A model generated the notes under the pieces. It was not told the DNA's origin. It made no database searches and saw only the letters and a program-made list of their open reading frames with translations. Of a stretch of 64,000 nt of DNA, positions 63,943 through 64,000 are shown piece after piece. Source of the stretch: Rosellinia necatrix (lineage: Eukaryota; Ascomycota; Sordariomycetes; Xylariales; Xylariaceae); contig JAGYVD010000010.1 of NCBI GenBank assembly GCA_021209875.1, forward strand, positions 1,550,001 through 1,614,000, read 5' to 3'. A program made the translations under genes and the position numbers. Numbering within the stretch: the stretch's first letter is position 1; each line of letters opens with the position of its first letter.

Positions 63943-64000
63943 TCCGCTTCCCCTCCGCTTCCCCTTCTCTCCCCTTTTCTCCCCTTTTCTCCCCTTTCCC
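63943..64000. repeat. Pyrimidine tandem repeat (CCCCTTTTCT)n
   Basis: A 10-base C/T unit in about four to five imperfect copies inside the intron of the zinc-ribbon gene, reaching the window end. Confidence 0.7.

Overview
The window looks like the nuclear genome of a filamentous ascomycete (Pezizomycotina, probably Sordariomycetes). Genes carry introns of roughly 45-70 nt with GT...AG ends, and the recognisable families are fungal: a UstYa-type (DUF3328) oxidase, a kelch-propeller membrane protein, a DUF7492 LPMO-like secreted protein, a con-13-like protein, a CFEM-like protein and a fused betaine lipid synthase. The exact species cannot be named from sequence alone. Exon structures are my own reading of splice sites and frames. 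No tRNA, rRNA or CRISPR array was recognised.

Left part (1-18 kb): the tail of an aldehyde dehydrogenase, a five-exon kelch membrane protein, then the most interesting locus. A secreted precursor-like protein with five near-identical 45-residue repeats (3939-4685, minus) is divergent from a complete four-exon UstYa-family oxidase (6050-7116, plus). This pair is the signature of a fungal ribosomally made, post-translationally modified peptide (dikaritin-type RiPP) pathway, although the expected dibasic Kex2 sites are absent. A small one-pass membrane protein and an LPMO-like secreted protein follow. A 5.5-kb gene-free stretch with microsatellites then leads to a Gfo/Idh/MocA oxidoreductase and a DUF4291 protein.

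Middle part (18-36 kb): gene-poor and repeat-marked. It holds a decayed, caspase-like-looking open frame interrupted by two in-frame TAA codons and by a solo LTR. It also holds a con-13-like metalloprotease-fold protein, a CFEM-like protein, a spliced 91-residue secreted protein with eight cysteines, and a bacterial-type solute-binding protein. Three 162-bp solo LTRs of one family (19.7, 31.8 and 55.1 kb) each retain perfect 5-bp target-site duplications.

Right part (36-64 kb): denser and richer in housekeeping genes. It contains an F-box protein, a small four-helix membrane protein, a GNAT acetyltransferase, a DUF1857 protein, NOC2 (ribosome biogenesis), VPS28 (ESCRT-I), an AlaX-type alanyl-tRNA editing protein and BTA1 (betaine lipid synthase). 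After a Ty3/gypsy integrase relic come a GH28 pectinolytic enzyme, a BTB-domain protein, a Ser/Thr-rich secreted protein, the RNase P/MRP subunit RPP1 and the first exon of a zinc-ribbon protein that runs off the window.
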